Positions 25,610 to 34,894 of a DNA stretch of 64,000 bases are shown here, piece after piece. The notes below the pieces were generated by a model. It ran no database searches, had not been told where the DNA came from, and was given only the letters and a program-made list of their open reading frames with translations. The DNA lies in contig NZ_JAHTLF010000025.1 in the NCBI RefSeq assembly GCF_024614185.1, positions 682,001 through 746,000 on the forward strand, read 5' to 3'. The position numbers were made by a program, and so were the translations under genes. Source of the DNA: Nocardioides carbamazepini (GTDB lineage: Bacteria > Actinomycetota > Actinomycetes > Propionibacteriales > Nocardioidaceae). Every line of letters starts with the position of its first letter. Position 1 is the first letter of the stretch.

Positions 25610-26836
25610 ATGGGACCTGGGCAGGTCGAAGGAACGAAGGTCGACGACGGACCCGGCCCGGCGGGGCCGTTGTCCGGAGTGCTGGTGGTGGACCTGTCCC
25701 GGGCGCTGGCCGGGCCGCACGCGACGATGATGCTGGGCGACCTCGGTGCTCGCGTGGTGAAGGTGGAGGCGCCGGGCCGCGGCGACGACACCCGGGGCTG
25801 GGGGCCGCCGTTCGTCGAGCCCGACGGGGGAGGGGAGCGGGAGTCGACGTACTTCCTCTCCGCCAACCGCAACAAGGAGTCCATCGCCCTGGACCTCAAG
25901 GACGACGCCGACCGCGCGGTCCTCCTGGAGCTGATCGACCGCGCCGACGTGCTGGTCGAGAACTTCCGGACCGGTGTGCTCGAGCGCCTCGGCCTGGGAC
26001 TCGACACGCTGCTGGAGCGCAACCCGCGTCTGGTCGCGCTGTCGATCACCGGGTTCGGCCACGACGGGCCGGAAGGAGGTCGCGCCGGCTACGACCAGAT
26101 CGCGCAGGGGGAGGCGGGACTGATGTCCCTCACGGGCTCCGGTCCCGACGACCCCCAGCGGATGGGCACCCCGATCGCCGACCTCCTGGCCGGCATGTAC
26201 GGCGCCTACGGCGTGCTGGCGGCGCTCCACGAGCGCCAGCGCACCGGCGTCGGGCAGATCGTGCGCACCTCGCTGCTGTCCGCGGCGGTGGGTGTCCATG
26301 CCTTCCAGGGCACGCGGTGGACGGTGGCCGGAGAGGTCGGCCGCGCGCAGGGCAACCACCATCCGTCGATCTCCCCCTACGGCCTGTTCCGCTGCGCCGA
26401 CGGCGCGGTGCAGATCGCGGTCGGCTCGGAGCCGCTCTGGGCGCGCCTGGGTGACGCCTTCGGCATCGACACCGCGCTGGAGGGCTTCGCCACCAACGCG
26501 GAGCGGGTCGCCCGCCGCGAGGAGACGATCGCCCTGGTGGAGAAGGTGTTCGCGGCCTGGGAGGCCGAACCGCTGCTCGCCAAGCTGGCCGAGGCCGGCG
26601 TACCCGCGGGGAAGGTCCGCACCCTCGACGAGGTCTACGCCTGGGACCAGACGGCGAGCCAGGGTCTGCTGCTCGATGTCGAGCACGCCACGCTCGGAAG
26701 GCTGACCCTGCCCGGACCGCCGCTGCGCTTCTTCGCGGCCGACGGCGTCGAGCGGACGCCCGACGGGCACCGGGCACCCCCGACCCTCGACCAGCACGGC
26801 GCCACAGTGCGCGCCTGGGTGGGGGAGGAGTCGTGA
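25610..26836 (+). CDS. Family III CoA-transferase (CaiB/BaiF)
   Basis: 408 aa. Conserved blocks: VLVVDLSRALAGPHATMMLG, LGARVVKVEAPGRGD, NRNKESIALDLK, and the catalytic-Asp region GYDQIAQGEAGLMSLTG, where Asp of GYDxxxQ forms the aspartyl-CoA intermediate. Transfers CoA between carboxylic acids. The stop overlaps the next GTG (GTGA), so its product is probably the substrate of the following carboxyltransferase-like enzyme. Confidence 0.9.
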   Translation: MGPGQVEGTKVDDGPGPAGPLSGVLVVDLSRALAGPHATMMLGDLGARVVKVEAPGRGDDTRGWGPPFVEPDGGGERESTYFLSANRNKESIALDLKDDADRAVLLELIDRADVLVENFRTGVLERLGLGLDTLLERNPRLVALSITGFGHDGPEGGRAGYDQIAQGEAGLMSLTGSGPDDPQRMGTPIADLLAGMYGAYGVLAALHERQRTGVGQIVRTSLLSAAVGVHAFQGTRWTVAGEVGRAQGNHHPSISPYGLFRCADGAVQIAVGSEPLWARLGDAFGIDTALEGFATNAERVARREETIALVEKVFAAWEAEPLLAKLAEAGVPAGKVRTLDEVYAWDQTASQGLLLDVEHATLGRLTLPGPPLRFFAADGVERTPDGHRAPPTLDQHGATVRAWVGEES

Positions 26837-28266
26837 GTGGTCGGCTGGGCGCGCGTGAGCTGATCGACCTGGTGCTGGACGCCGGCACGCAGGTGTCGTG
26901 GGACCGGCCGATCGACCTGTCCGGCGTCGCACCGGACTACCGCGCGGAGCTCGAGGCGGCGGCGGCGAAGGCCGGCACCGACGAGTCGGTCATCACCGGG
27001 CGCGGCCTGGTCCGGGGCAGGCCGGTGGCGGTCGTCGTCAACGAGTTCCGCTTCCTCGCCGGCTCGATCGGCCGCGCGGCAGCCGCACGGATCGTGGCCG
27101 CCGTACGCCGCGCGACGGCCGAGGGGCTGCCGCTGCTCGCGGCGACCGCGTCGGGCGGGACCCGGATGCAGGAGGGCACGCCAGCCTTCCTGCAGATGGT
27201 GGAGATCTCACGCGCCCTCATGGAGCACCGTGCGGCGGGCCTGCCCTACCTCGTCTACCTGCGCCACCCGACGACCGGCGGCGTGTTCGCGTCCTGGGGA
27301 TCGCTCGCCCACGTGACCGTGGCGGAGCCGGGGGCGCTGGTCGGCTTCCTCGGACCGAAGGTGTACGAGGCGCTCCACGGCTCGCCCTTCCCGGCGGGGG
27401 TCCAGACGGCGGAGAACCTCGCTGCCCACGGTGTGATCGACGCCGTGGTCCCGGTCGCGGACCTCCCGGAGCTGGTCGACCGGGCCCTCGGCGTACTGGT
27501 CGACCCGCCCGTGCCGCCGAGCCTGCCGCGTCGGCTCGGGGACGTCACCGACCGCGACGCCTGGGAGTGCATCACCAGCACCCGGGCCGAGGGTCGCGCC
27601 GGCGTGCGTGACCTGCTGCGGCACGGTGGCTCGGGCACCCTCCGTCTCAACGGCACCGACGGGGGAGAGCGGGACGAGTCGGTGCTCATCGCCTTGACCC
27701 GACTCGACGGGCAGCCGTGCGTCGTCGTCGGCCAGGACCGGTCGCGACAGGACGGGCAGAACCTGCTCGGGCCGTCGGCCCTCCGGCAGGCCCGGCGGGG
27801 GATGAGGCTGGCCGAGGAGCTGCGCCTGCCGCTGGTGACGGTCGTCGACACCCCTGGCGCGGAGCTGTCGCAGCGCGCCGAGGAGGGCGCGATGGCGGGC
27901 GAGATCGCCCGCTGCATCGCGGCGCTGACCACCCTGTCGGTCCCGACCGTGTCGGTGCTGCTCGGCCAGGGATGCGGCGGAGGAGCGCTGGCCCTGTTGC
28001 CCGCCCGCACCGTCGTGGCCGCCGAGCGCTCGTGGCTCTCGCCGCTCCCGCCGGAGGGTGCGAGCGTGATCGTCCACGGGGACGTGTCCCACGCCGCCGA
28101 CATGGCGCGGCGGCAGGGCGTGCGAGCCATCGACATGCAGGCGAGCGGCGCCGTCCACGTGCTGGTGCCCGAGGCCGACGCGGAGACCCCTGCCGACCTC
28201 GCGATCGCGGTGGCGGCAGCGTGCGGTGAGGCGCTCGCCGCCGCCACGGCCGGCTCGGTCCGCTGA
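26833..28266 (+). CDS. Fused carboxyltransferase (AccD-AccA-like / decarboxylase-type)
   Basis: 477 aa with two crotonase-fold halves. The first (about 60-225) has LLAATASGGTRMQEGTPAFL, as in AccD-type subunits but lacking a visible zinc finger. The second (about 285-460) has TPGAELSQRAEEGAMAGEIA and LLGQGCGGGALALLPA, as in AccA/PccB. No biotin carboxylase or carrier gene is adjacent. With a CoA-transferase directly upstream, a malonyl-type decarboxylase or transcarboxylase role is possible; this is inference. Confidence 0.82.
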   Translation: MSGRLGARELIDLVLDAGTQVSWDRPIDLSGVAPDYRAELEAAAAKAGTDESVITGRGLVRGRPVAVVVNEFRFLAGSIGRAAAARIVAAVRRATAEGLPLLAATASGGTRMQEGTPAFLQMVEISRALMEHRAAGLPYLVYLRHPTTGGVFASWGSLAHVTVAEPGALVGFLGPKVYEALHGSPFPAGVQTAENLAAHGVIDAVVPVADLPELVDRALGVLVDPPVPPSLPRRLGDVTDRDAWECITSTRAEGRAGVRDLLRHGGSGTLRLNGTDGGERDESVLIALTRLDGQPCVVVGQDRSRQDGQNLLGPSALRQARRGMRLAEELRLPLVTVVDTPGAELSQRAEEGAMAGEIARCIAALTTLSVPTVSVLLGQGCGGGALALLPARTVVAAERSWLSPLPPEGASVIVHGDVSHAADMARRQGVRAIDMQASGAVHVLVPEADAETPADLAIAVAAACGEALAAATAGSVR

Positions 28267-28317
28267 CGCCGCTCGGGACGGCTCAGCCGTAGCGGCCGGG
28301 GCAGCCGGCTCGCCGGG

Positions 28318-29271
28318 TCAGGTGGCGATATCGAGTGTCAGGTCGCTGTCGGACCGGGCCGCGGCGCGGGCGCGGTTCTCGGCCCGGCGCTCCACGAAGC
28401 TGGCCGCCTGCGTGTCGAGGCCCTCGAGGAAGGCAGCGAGGTCGTCGCGGGCCTGCTCGCCGACGGCGCCGAGGTTGGTGCGCTCGAAGATGTCCCAGTG
28501 CCGCAGGATCGGCATGATCACGTCGTCGTGGTGCAGCCTCAGGTCGTAGATGCCCGCCTTGGCGATGATCATCGAGTTGCGCCGGAAGCCGGCCATCGTC
28601 GCGCCGGGCATCTCGAAGCCGATGACCTCGTCGGCGATCGCGCGCATGGTCTCGTCGGGTGCGATCTCCAAGGCCGCGGCCACGATGTTGCGGTAGAAGA
28701 CCATGTGCAGGTTCTCGTCCTTGGAGATCCTGGCGAGCATCCGGTCCGCGACGGGGTCGTTGGTGACCTTGCCGGTGTTGCGGTGCGAGACGCGGGTGGC
28801 GAGCTCCTGGAAGGATACGTACGTCACCGCCTCCAGCGGCGTCTTGTCGCCGGAGTCGTAGCCGGACGTCATGTAGTCCATCCGGGCGCGCTCGAGCTCG
28901 ACCGGGTCCACGCCGCGGGTCACCACGAGGTAGTCGCGCATGGCGATGCCGTGCCGGTTCTCCTCGGCGGTCCAGCGCCCGACCCAGGTGCCCCAGGCGC
29001 CGTCGCGACCGAACCGCGTCGCGATCTCGCGGTGGTACGACGGCAGGTTGTCCTCGGTCAGCAGGTTGGTGATCATCGCCGCCTTGGCGGTCTCGGAGAG
29101 CCGGGACTGCTCGGGAGCCCAGTCCTCGCCGCCCAGGAACGCGAAGTCGCGGCCCTCGCTCCACGGGATGTAGTCGTGCGGGTGCCACTCCTGCGCCAGC
29201 CCCAGGTGGCGGTCGAGGTTCTCCGCGACGACCGGCTCCAGGGCCTCCAGCAGATGGTTCGCAGTGCTCAC
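28318..29271 (-). CDS. Acyl-ACP desaturase (soluble di-iron)
   Basis: 317 aa from GTG 29271; this start is five bases after AGGGAG, better spaced than GTG 29277. Di-iron ligands are in two EExxH-type motifs: TAEENRHG and SKDENLHM, with other Glu in SFQELATRVSHRN and VIGFEMPG. This matches the actinobacterial acyl-ACP/stearoyl desaturases (DesA-like), which introduce a double bond using O2 and ferredoxin. The first EExxH appears as EENRH, second as DENLH; both retain the His. Confidence 0.9.
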   Translation of the reverse strand: MSTANHLLEALEPVVAENLDRHLGLAQEWHPHDYIPWSEGRDFAFLGGEDWAPEQSRLSETAKAAMITNLLTEDNLPSYHREIATRFGRDGAWGTWVGRWTAEENRHGIAMRDYLVVTRGVDPVELERARMDYMTSGYDSGDKTPLEAVTYVSFQELATRVSHRNTGKVTNDPVADRMLARISKDENLHMVFYRNIVAAALEIAPDETMRAIADEVIGFEMPGATMAGFRRNSMIIAKAGIYDLRLHHDDVIMPILRHWDIFERTNLGAVGEQARDDLAAFLEGLDTQAASFVERRAENRARAAARSDSDLTLDIAT

Positions 29272-29595
29272 TGACACTCCCTCTCTCGACTGCTGGTGAG
29301 CGTACGCCTCGCCGGAAGGCCGGGCATTCCGCTCGGCTCCGCAGCCGTGAGGAATTGCCGGATTCGAGGCGGGTCGGCGAGCTCGTCGTTTGTGACGGTC
29401 ACGGTCGACGGTCCAGACTTCCGCCGGGACTCGGTACGCGGTTCGTTTCAGTGGGATGCAGGTCTCGCCGCTCCAGCCGCTGCTGGACCCGGCACGCTGG
29501 AGACGGGCGGCCTGGGGCGCGGTGCCCTATCCTCGGAGCAAAGCCGGCGCGGGCGCGCGCGGCGAGGAGCAGGCAACGTGGTGGAGGAGAGTCGA
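29272..29595. other. Intergenic region without a recognised gene
   Basis: 324 bases between the divergent desaturase and FadR-type regulator. An open frame continues upstream from the regulator, but the sequence has no family resemblance and no ribosome site. GTGAC-G-GTCAC at 29392-29402 is a perfect short palindrome. GGAGGAGAG at its end serves the regulator. Confidence 0.6.
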
Positions 29596-30333
29596 ATGGC
29601 GAGTTCCCCTGGACAGGTCAACTCGGGTGACGGTACGGCCTACGGACGCCTTGCGGAGTTCCTGCGCCAACAGATCGTGGCCGGGGTGTTGAAGCCGAAC
29701 GACCGCCTGCCGGCCGAGCCCGAGCTCTCGGACGCCTACCAGGTCAGCCGGAACACCGCCCGGGAGGCGCTTCGCGTGTTGGCGAGTCAAGGATTCGTGA
29801 CCTCCAAGCGCGGCACGTCGGGGGGAACGTTCGTGGCCCATCCGTCGACCGATCAGCTGGGAGCCCAGCTCGGCGTCGGGTTGGGGCTTCTCGCTGAGTC
29901 GGAGGCGATTCCGCTGGAGAAGCTCATCGAAGCACGCGAGATGCTGGAGGTCCCTGCTGCGGAGATCGCCGCGATGAGACGAACCGACGAGGAGCTCGCC
30001 GAGCTGCAGCGATGCCTCGACGACACCAGCCCGGTGGCCCCCGATGGCACGTACGAGCACAACCGGGCATTTCACGGTGTCCTGCTTCGCGCGACCCACA
30101 ATCCGGTGATTGAGGTCATTGCGGAGCCGGTCTTCGAAGTCCTCCACCGCCGCATGGATCGAGAGTCCCTGTCCTCCGAGACGCACCAGTGGGTCAACGA
30201 CGAACACCGGGAGATCGCCCAGGCCATCGAGGCGCGCGACCCCCTTGCAGCACGTGAGGCCACCCGGGCGCATCTGCGCAGCCTCCGGCGGTTGTACAGC
30301 ACGATCGACAAGCGCGCGACGCGCGACACGTAG
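29596..30333 (+). CDS. FadR-type GntR regulator of the catabolic operon
   Basis: 245 aa; ATG 29596 follows GGAGGAGAG. The wHTH shows LPAEPELSDAYQVSRNTARE and wing KRGTSGGTFV. The FCD domain contains EAREMLEVPAAEIAA, NRAFHGVLLRATHNP and DEHREIAQAIEARD, giving the Asp/His metal-type ligand set. It lies immediately upstream of the transporter operon in the same direction, with a perfect operator between the genes, so it should repress that operon until its acid or CoA-ester ligand appears. Confidence 0.92.
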   Translation: MASSPGQVNSGDGTAYGRLAEFLRQQIVAGVLKPNDRLPAEPELSDAYQVSRNTAREALRVLASQGFVTSKRGTSGGTFVAHPSTDQLGAQLGVGLGLLAESEAIPLEKLIEAREMLEVPAAEIAAMRRTDEELAELQRCLDDTSPVAPDGTYEHNRAFHGVLLRATHNPVIEVIAEPVFEVLHRRMDRESLSSETHQWVNDEHREIAQAIEARDPLAAREATRAHLRSLRRLYSTIDKRATRDT

Positions 30334-30339
30334 TGACCG

Positions 30340-30368
30340 TTGACACATCTAACCTCCGAGGTTAGATT
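30340..30368 (+). promoter_or_regulatory. Promoter with embedded perfect FadR-type operator
   Basis: TTGACA (30340-30345, perfect -35) and TAGATT (30363-30368) are 17 bases apart. Between and over them, ATCTAACCT and AGGTTAGAT (30347-30355 and 30359-30367) form a perfect 9-bp inverted repeat with spacer CCG. A bound regulator would block polymerase directly. It is the clearest regulatory site in the window and drives the importer/catabolic operon. Confidence 0.75.
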
Positions 30369-30414
30369 CTCCCCGGCTGGCGCCACCCGTAGGCGCCGAC
30401 ACCGAGGAGGCCCG

Positions 30415-31989
30415 ATGAACGTAGGGATCGATCACCGCCAAAGGCGTGGGAACGCGCGCCGGACACAGCGCCGGCTCCGCCGGCTCAGCGCTGCCGTCCT
30501 GAGTCTCGTGCTGTGCGGCACGGCCGTGGCCTGCGGCTCGGCCGATGACGCCGGCGGCAGCGACAAGGTCCTGACGATCGGTCTTCCGAGTGGGCCGGTC
30601 AGTCTCGACCCGTCGAAGGACAGCGTGACCTTCGGCAACATCCGGCCGCTGACCAACGAGTTCCTGCTCCACCAGGCCGCCGACGGGTCGATCCAGCCGG
30701 GCCTGGCCTCGTCGTGGCGGTATGTGGACGAGGCCTACAAGGTGTTCGAGCTCACCCTGCGTGAGGGCGCGACGTTCTCGGACGGGTCGCCGGTCGACGC
30801 CGAGGCGGTGAGCACCTGGTTGGAGTACTTCTCGAAGGGTGCTGGAGCGTTCACCGCGTTGATGGGGACCATCGACGCCGTCGAGGCCGTCGATGCCCTC
30901 ACGGTGCGGCTCACGCTGGCCGAGTCCAACCCTCTCATCCCCTATCTGCTCTCGGAGAGCGCCAACTGGGGAGCCGTCTCCTCGCCGAAGGCGGTGGCCA
31001 GTCCCGATGTTCTGCGGACCGAAACCGTCGGGGCAGGCCCCTACATGCTCGACCCTGACCAGTCGATCAGCGACAAGAAGTACGTCCTGGTGCCGAATCC
31101 GCACTACGACAAGCCGGATGCCGTGAAGTGGGACCGGGTCGTCGTCGACATCATCCCGGATGCGAACGCCCGGCTCCAGGCACAGAGCACCGGTCAGATC
31201 GACGTTGCCTGGGGAGACCTCACGACGGTGGCCGCGGCGGAGAAGAGCGGGCTCGAGGTGGTGGGCCTGCCGACCGGAACCGGCGGCCTCATCTTCGCCG
31301 ATCGAGCCGGCGACGGACCCGTTGGAGATGTTCGGGTCCGTCAGGCCTTGAACTATGCGATCGACAGGGAAGCCATCACCGAGGGACTGGTCGGCGAGAA
31401 CGGCGAGCCCACGTCGCAGCTGTTCGCCACCGACGTCGAATCCTCACTGCGCGACCACTACGGCTATGACGTCGAGCGTGCGAAGAGCCTCCTTGCGCAG
31501 GCGGGATACGGAGATGGCTTCACCGTCGAGGTCCTGACGTATGGCGGATACGGCGTGAGCGGCACGCCGCTTGCCCAAGCGATCGCGTCGTACTGGTCGA
31601 AGGTGGGCGTCAATGCCAAGATCACGACCGCGCCGACGGCTGCCGAGTATGCGGAGAAGCGGTCGACCAAGCAGTATCCGATCGTCTTCTACTCGGTGCC
31701 CACCGGCCCGATGGGTGCTGGGTACAGGATGGCGCTCGCGCCCACCGGCGGGCTCAACCCGTTCGGGGCCACCGACGCCACGATGACCGCCATCTTCGAG
31801 CGCGCCTCCCGCACCAACGATGCCCAGGTGTGGAATGAGCTGAGTCAGCGCACGGTCACCGAAGCCGTCTTCGTGCCGGTCTTCAACGCGCTGAGAGTCT
31901 TCTACTACGTCTCCGACGGAGTCGCGGGTGTGGAGTTGACCGAGGGGCGGCCGGAGTACAGCTGGGCCACCGAGTGGTCGCCGAGGTGA
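30415..31989 (+). CDS. Peptide/nickel-type ABC transporter substrate-binding lipoprotein
   Basis: 524 aa; GAGGAGG precedes ATG 30415. A long Arg-rich N-terminus leads to a hydrophobic segment and lipobox ending Cys40 (AVAC). The mature part is an SBP_bac_5 protein: TIGLPSGPVSLDPSKDSVTF, LREGATFSDGSPVDAEAV, and VRQALNYAIDREAI are family landmarks. Such proteins bind peptides but also sugars, opines, nickel complexes and organic acids. The downstream CoA enzymes suggest a carboxylate or amide ligand rather than a peptide. Confidence 0.92.
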   Translation: MNVGIDHRQRRGNARRTQRRLRRLSAAVLSLVLCGTAVACGSADDAGGSDKVLTIGLPSGPVSLDPSKDSVTFGNIRPLTNEFLLHQAADGSIQPGLASSWRYVDEAYKVFELTLREGATFSDGSPVDAEAVSTWLEYFSKGAGAFTALMGTIDAVEAVDALTVRLTLAESNPLIPYLLSESANWGAVSSPKAVASPDVLRTETVGAGPYMLDPDQSISDKKYVLVPNPHYDKPDAVKWDRVVVDIIPDANARLQAQSTGQIDVAWGDLTTVAAAEKSGLEVVGLPTGTGGLIFADRAGDGPVGDVRVRQALNYAIDREAITEGLVGENGEPTSQLFATDVESSLRDHYGYDVERAKSLLAQAGYGDGFTVEVLTYGGYGVSGTPLAQAIASYWSKVGVNAKITTAPTAAEYAEKRSTKQYPIVFYSVPTGPMGAGYRMALAPTGGLNPFGATDATMTAIFERASRTNDAQVWNELSQRTVTEAVFVPVFNALRVFYYVSDGVAGVELTEGRPEYSWATEWSPR

Positions 31990-33023
31990 GCACCGCAACC
32001 GACACGAAACGCGGTGCGGCGCAGGTCCCCGATGCCGCCGATCGGCGCCCCGGACGGTCAGGTCGGCGCATCGTGGGAAATCCGATCGGCATCATCGTCA
32101 CGCGGCTGCTGGGCGCGATCCCGCTCCTGCTGGCGGTCACCGCACTGACCTTCGTGCTCATCGCGCTCGCTCCGGGCGACGTCGCCCAAGCGATCCTAGG
32201 CCCCGACGCGACGCCTGCGGCATACGACGAGCTGCGCGAGCAGCTGGGCCTCAACCTGCCACTCCATGAGCAGTACTGGGGTTGGCTGACCGGAGTACTG
32301 CACGGCGACGTCGGGACGTCCCTCTACAACGGGGAATCCGTGTCGCACGCCATCACTCAGCGGCTCCCCGTGACGCTCTCCTTGATGGTGGGGGCGCTGA
32401 TCGTCAGCCTGGTCGTCGGTGTGGCTCTGGGGATGGCCAGCGCGGTGCGTCGGGGTGTCTTCGGGCGAGCGATCGACATGTTCGCTCTGATCGGGTTCGC
32501 CGTTCCATCCTTCTGGCTGGGTGCGCAGCTGATCGTCCTCTTCGCGGTTCAACTCGGGTGGCTTCCCGCGACGGGCTACGTGCCACTCGGCCTCGACTCG
32601 GGCGAGTGGGCGAAATCTCTGGTCCTGCCTGTGGCGGCCCTCGCTTTCGGCGGCATCGCTGCGCTCGCCAAGCAGTCGAGAGATGCGTTCCTCGACGCGT
32701 TGGCCCAGCCGTTCGTCAGTGTCGCGCTCGCCAACGGCGTGAGCATCGGCTCGATCCTGTTCCGGCACGTGCTCAAGGTGGCCTCGCTCCGCATCACCAC
32801 GATCCTGGGTCTTCAGGCGCTGACCCTCCTCGGCGGGACGGTGGTCGTGGAGAACGTCTTCTCCCTGCCCGGACTGGGGACGTTGGCCTCCAACGCGACC
32901 AGCCGCGGCGACGTTCCCATGATCCAAGGGATCGTCCTCTACTACGCGTTCATGGTGGTAGCGGTGAACCTTCTGGTCGACATCGTCTATGCCTGGCTCA
33001 ATCCACGGGTGAGGGCAGCATGA
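31986..33023 (+). CDS. Peptide-type ABC permease, DppB-like
   Basis: 345 aa from GTG 31986 overlapping the preceding stop (GTGA). Membrane segments begin near residue 35. Family landmarks: ELREQLGLNLPLHEQYWGWL and, in the coupling region, RDAFLDALAQPFVSVALANG, followed by VVVENVFSLPGLGTLA. Forms the channel with the permease half of the next gene, with which it overlaps by four bases. Confidence 0.92.
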   Translation: MSTATDTKRGAAQVPDAADRRPGRSGRRIVGNPIGIIVTRLLGAIPLLLAVTALTFVLIALAPGDVAQAILGPDATPAAYDELREQLGLNLPLHEQYWGWLTGVLHGDVGTSLYNGESVSHAITQRLPVTLSLMVGALIVSLVVGVALGMASAVRRGVFGRAIDMFALIGFAVPSFWLGAQLIVLFAVQLGWLPATGYVPLGLDSGEWAKSLVLPVAALAFGGIAALAKQSRDAFLDALAQPFVSVALANGVSIGSILFRHVLKVASLRITTILGLQALTLLGGTVVVENVFSLPGLGTLASNATSRGDVPMIQGIVLYYAFMVVAVNLLVDIVYAWLNPRVRAA

Positions 33024-34894
33024 TCGCGGCATTGCGCCGCCCAGCGGGTGCCCTGTGCCTGACCTACATCCTCGTGCTGACGGTCATCGCGGTCCTCGCG
33101 CCGATCCTTCTCCCCGATGTGGCCATGCAGCAGGCCGGTGACCTTCGGATCACCAACGCACCGCCCAGCTCCAGCCATCCCCTCGGAACCGACACCCTCG
33201 GACGGGACGTGCTGGACAAGCTGCTGGTCGGCACCCGCGTCACCTTGGTGGGCCTGGTCATCGCCGTCTCCTGCGCGTTGGCGATCGGCGTTCCGCTCGG
33301 CCTCCTGGCCGGCTACACCAGGGGGGGTGTGGATCGCGTGGTCGGCTGGATCGCCGACCTCGCCTTCGCCATGCCCACCATCATCATCGTCTTCGTCGTC
33401 CTGACCATCTTCCCCCACAACATGGTCGCCGCGATGATCACGCTGGGCCTCCTGCTCTCGCCGACCCTCATCCGCGTCGTGCGCTCGGCAACGCTGGTCG
33501 TACGTGAGGAGCTGTACATCGATGCGGCCAAGGCCGCCGGTCTGTCGGCCCCTTACATCCTGAGCAGGCACGTCCTTCCGAGGATCCTGGGGCCGATCAT
33601 CGTCCAGGCTTCGCTCGTGTGCGGCGTCGCGCTCATCGTGCAGACCGCATTGGCGTTCCTCGAGCTGGTGGTTCCCAACCCGCAGCCCAGCTGGGGCGGA
33701 ATGATCGCGGACGGACTCCGGGTCCTGCAGACCAACGCATGGCTCGTCATCCCGCCAGGCCTGACGGTCACGGTTACCATCCTCGTCTTCGGCCTGCTGG
33801 GCGACGTGATCAGGGACACCTCGTCCGCGGCGTGGTCACCCGCGCCGCAGCTGATGCCCAAGCAGCGCGGAGACCTCGGCTCGTCTGCTCGGAGCACCGA
33901 GGAGACGGAAGGCTCCGCCCTGCTGTCCGTGCGGTCGCTGGCAGTGACGCTGCCGCGCGAGGGCGTACCCGTCCGGGTCCTGCACGACGTGTCGTTCTCC
34001 CTCGACGAGGGAGAGGTGGTTGCGCTTGTCGGCGAGTCCGGTTGTGGCAAGACCATGACGGCGCGGTCCATCGTCGGGCTGCTCCCGTCGGGCGGAGAGG
34101 TGACTCACGGCGCCGTCGTCTACCGTGGCCGGGACCTTGCGGCCTTGTCGCGCAAGCAGCGCCATGCGCTTCGCGGAAAGGCTATCGCCTGGGTCTCGCA
34201 GGAGCCCATGGTCAGCCTCACGCCCGTCTTCCGAGTCGGTTGGCAGATCGCCGAAGGAGTGCGGCGACACCAAGGGACCTCTCGGACTGAGGCCTGGCGT
34301 AGGGCGGTCGACCTGTTGGGCGAGGTCGGATTGTCCGATCCCGAGGCCGTCGCCCGCCGGTACCCGCACGAACTGTCCGGTGGCATGGCGCAGAGAGTGT
34401 CCATCGCTCGAGCACTCGCGGGCGACCCGGACGTGCTCATCGCCGACGAGCCGACGACGGCTCTCGACGTCACGCTCCAGGCGGAGATCCTCGCGCTTCT
34501 GCGACGGCTCCAGGAGCAGCGTGGGATGGCGCTCCTGCTGGTGACCCATGACTGGGGGGTCGTGGCGGACATCGCCGACCGCGTCGTCGTGATGTACGCC
34601 GGTGAGGTCGTCGAGAGGGCGGACGTCGACGACATCTTCGAATCGCCGTGCCATCCCTACACGCGCGGATTGATCGCCTCGGACCCGCACCACGACCCGG
34701 ACGCCGAACGCCTGCCCTTCATCCGTGGTGTGGTGCCCCGTCCCGAGGACTGGCCGGCCGGCTGTCACTTCAGCGACCGATGCGACTTCAGCATCGCGGC
34801 GTGCACCGACCGCACGGTTCCGCTCCTGCACCTGACCGACCATCGCGAGGCGCGGTGCATTCGCACGGACATCTTCGAGGAGGCCCCGGCATGA
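33020..34894 (+). CDS. Fused DppC-type permease and DppD-type ATPase
   Basis: 624 aa. Residues 1-about 280 are a DppC permease (HPLGTDTLGRDVLDKLLVGT; EAA-like segment EELYIDAAKAAGL). After a hydrophilic linker, an ABC ATPase follows: Walker A GESGCGKT, signature ELSGGMAQR, Walker B LIADEPTTALD, H-loop LLVTHDWGVV. The C-terminus carries the oligopeptide-transporter tail with Cys (GCHFSDRCDFSIAAC). Four-base overlaps bind it to both neighbours. Like the LivM-LivG fusion at 2709, permease and ATPase are joined. Confidence 0.93.
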   Translation: MIAALRRPAGALCLTYILVLTVIAVLAPILLPDVAMQQAGDLRITNAPPSSSHPLGTDTLGRDVLDKLLVGTRVTLVGLVIAVSCALAIGVPLGLLAGYTRGGVDRVVGWIADLAFAMPTIIIVFVVLTIFPHNMVAAMITLGLLLSPTLIRVVRSATLVVREELYIDAAKAAGLSAPYILSRHVLPRILGPIIVQASLVCGVALIVQTALAFLELVVPNPQPSWGGMIADGLRVLQTNAWLVIPPGLTVTVTILVFGLLGDVIRDTSSAAWSPAPQLMPKQRGDLGSSARSTEETEGSALLSVRSLAVTLPREGVPVRVLHDVSFSLDEGEVVALVGESGCGKTMTARSIVGLLPSGGEVTHGAVVYRGRDLAALSRKQRHALRGKAIAWVSQEPMVSLTPVFRVGWQIAEGVRRHQGTSRTEAWRRAVDLLGEVGLSDPEAVARRYPHELSGGMAQRVSIARALAGDPDVLIADEPTTALDVTLQAEILALLRRLQEQRGMALLLVTHDWGVVADIADRVVVMYAGEVVERADVDDIFESPCHPYTRGLIASDPHHDPDAERLPFIRGVVPRPEDWPAGCHFSDRCDFSIAACTDRTVPLLHLTDHREARCIRTDIFEEAPA

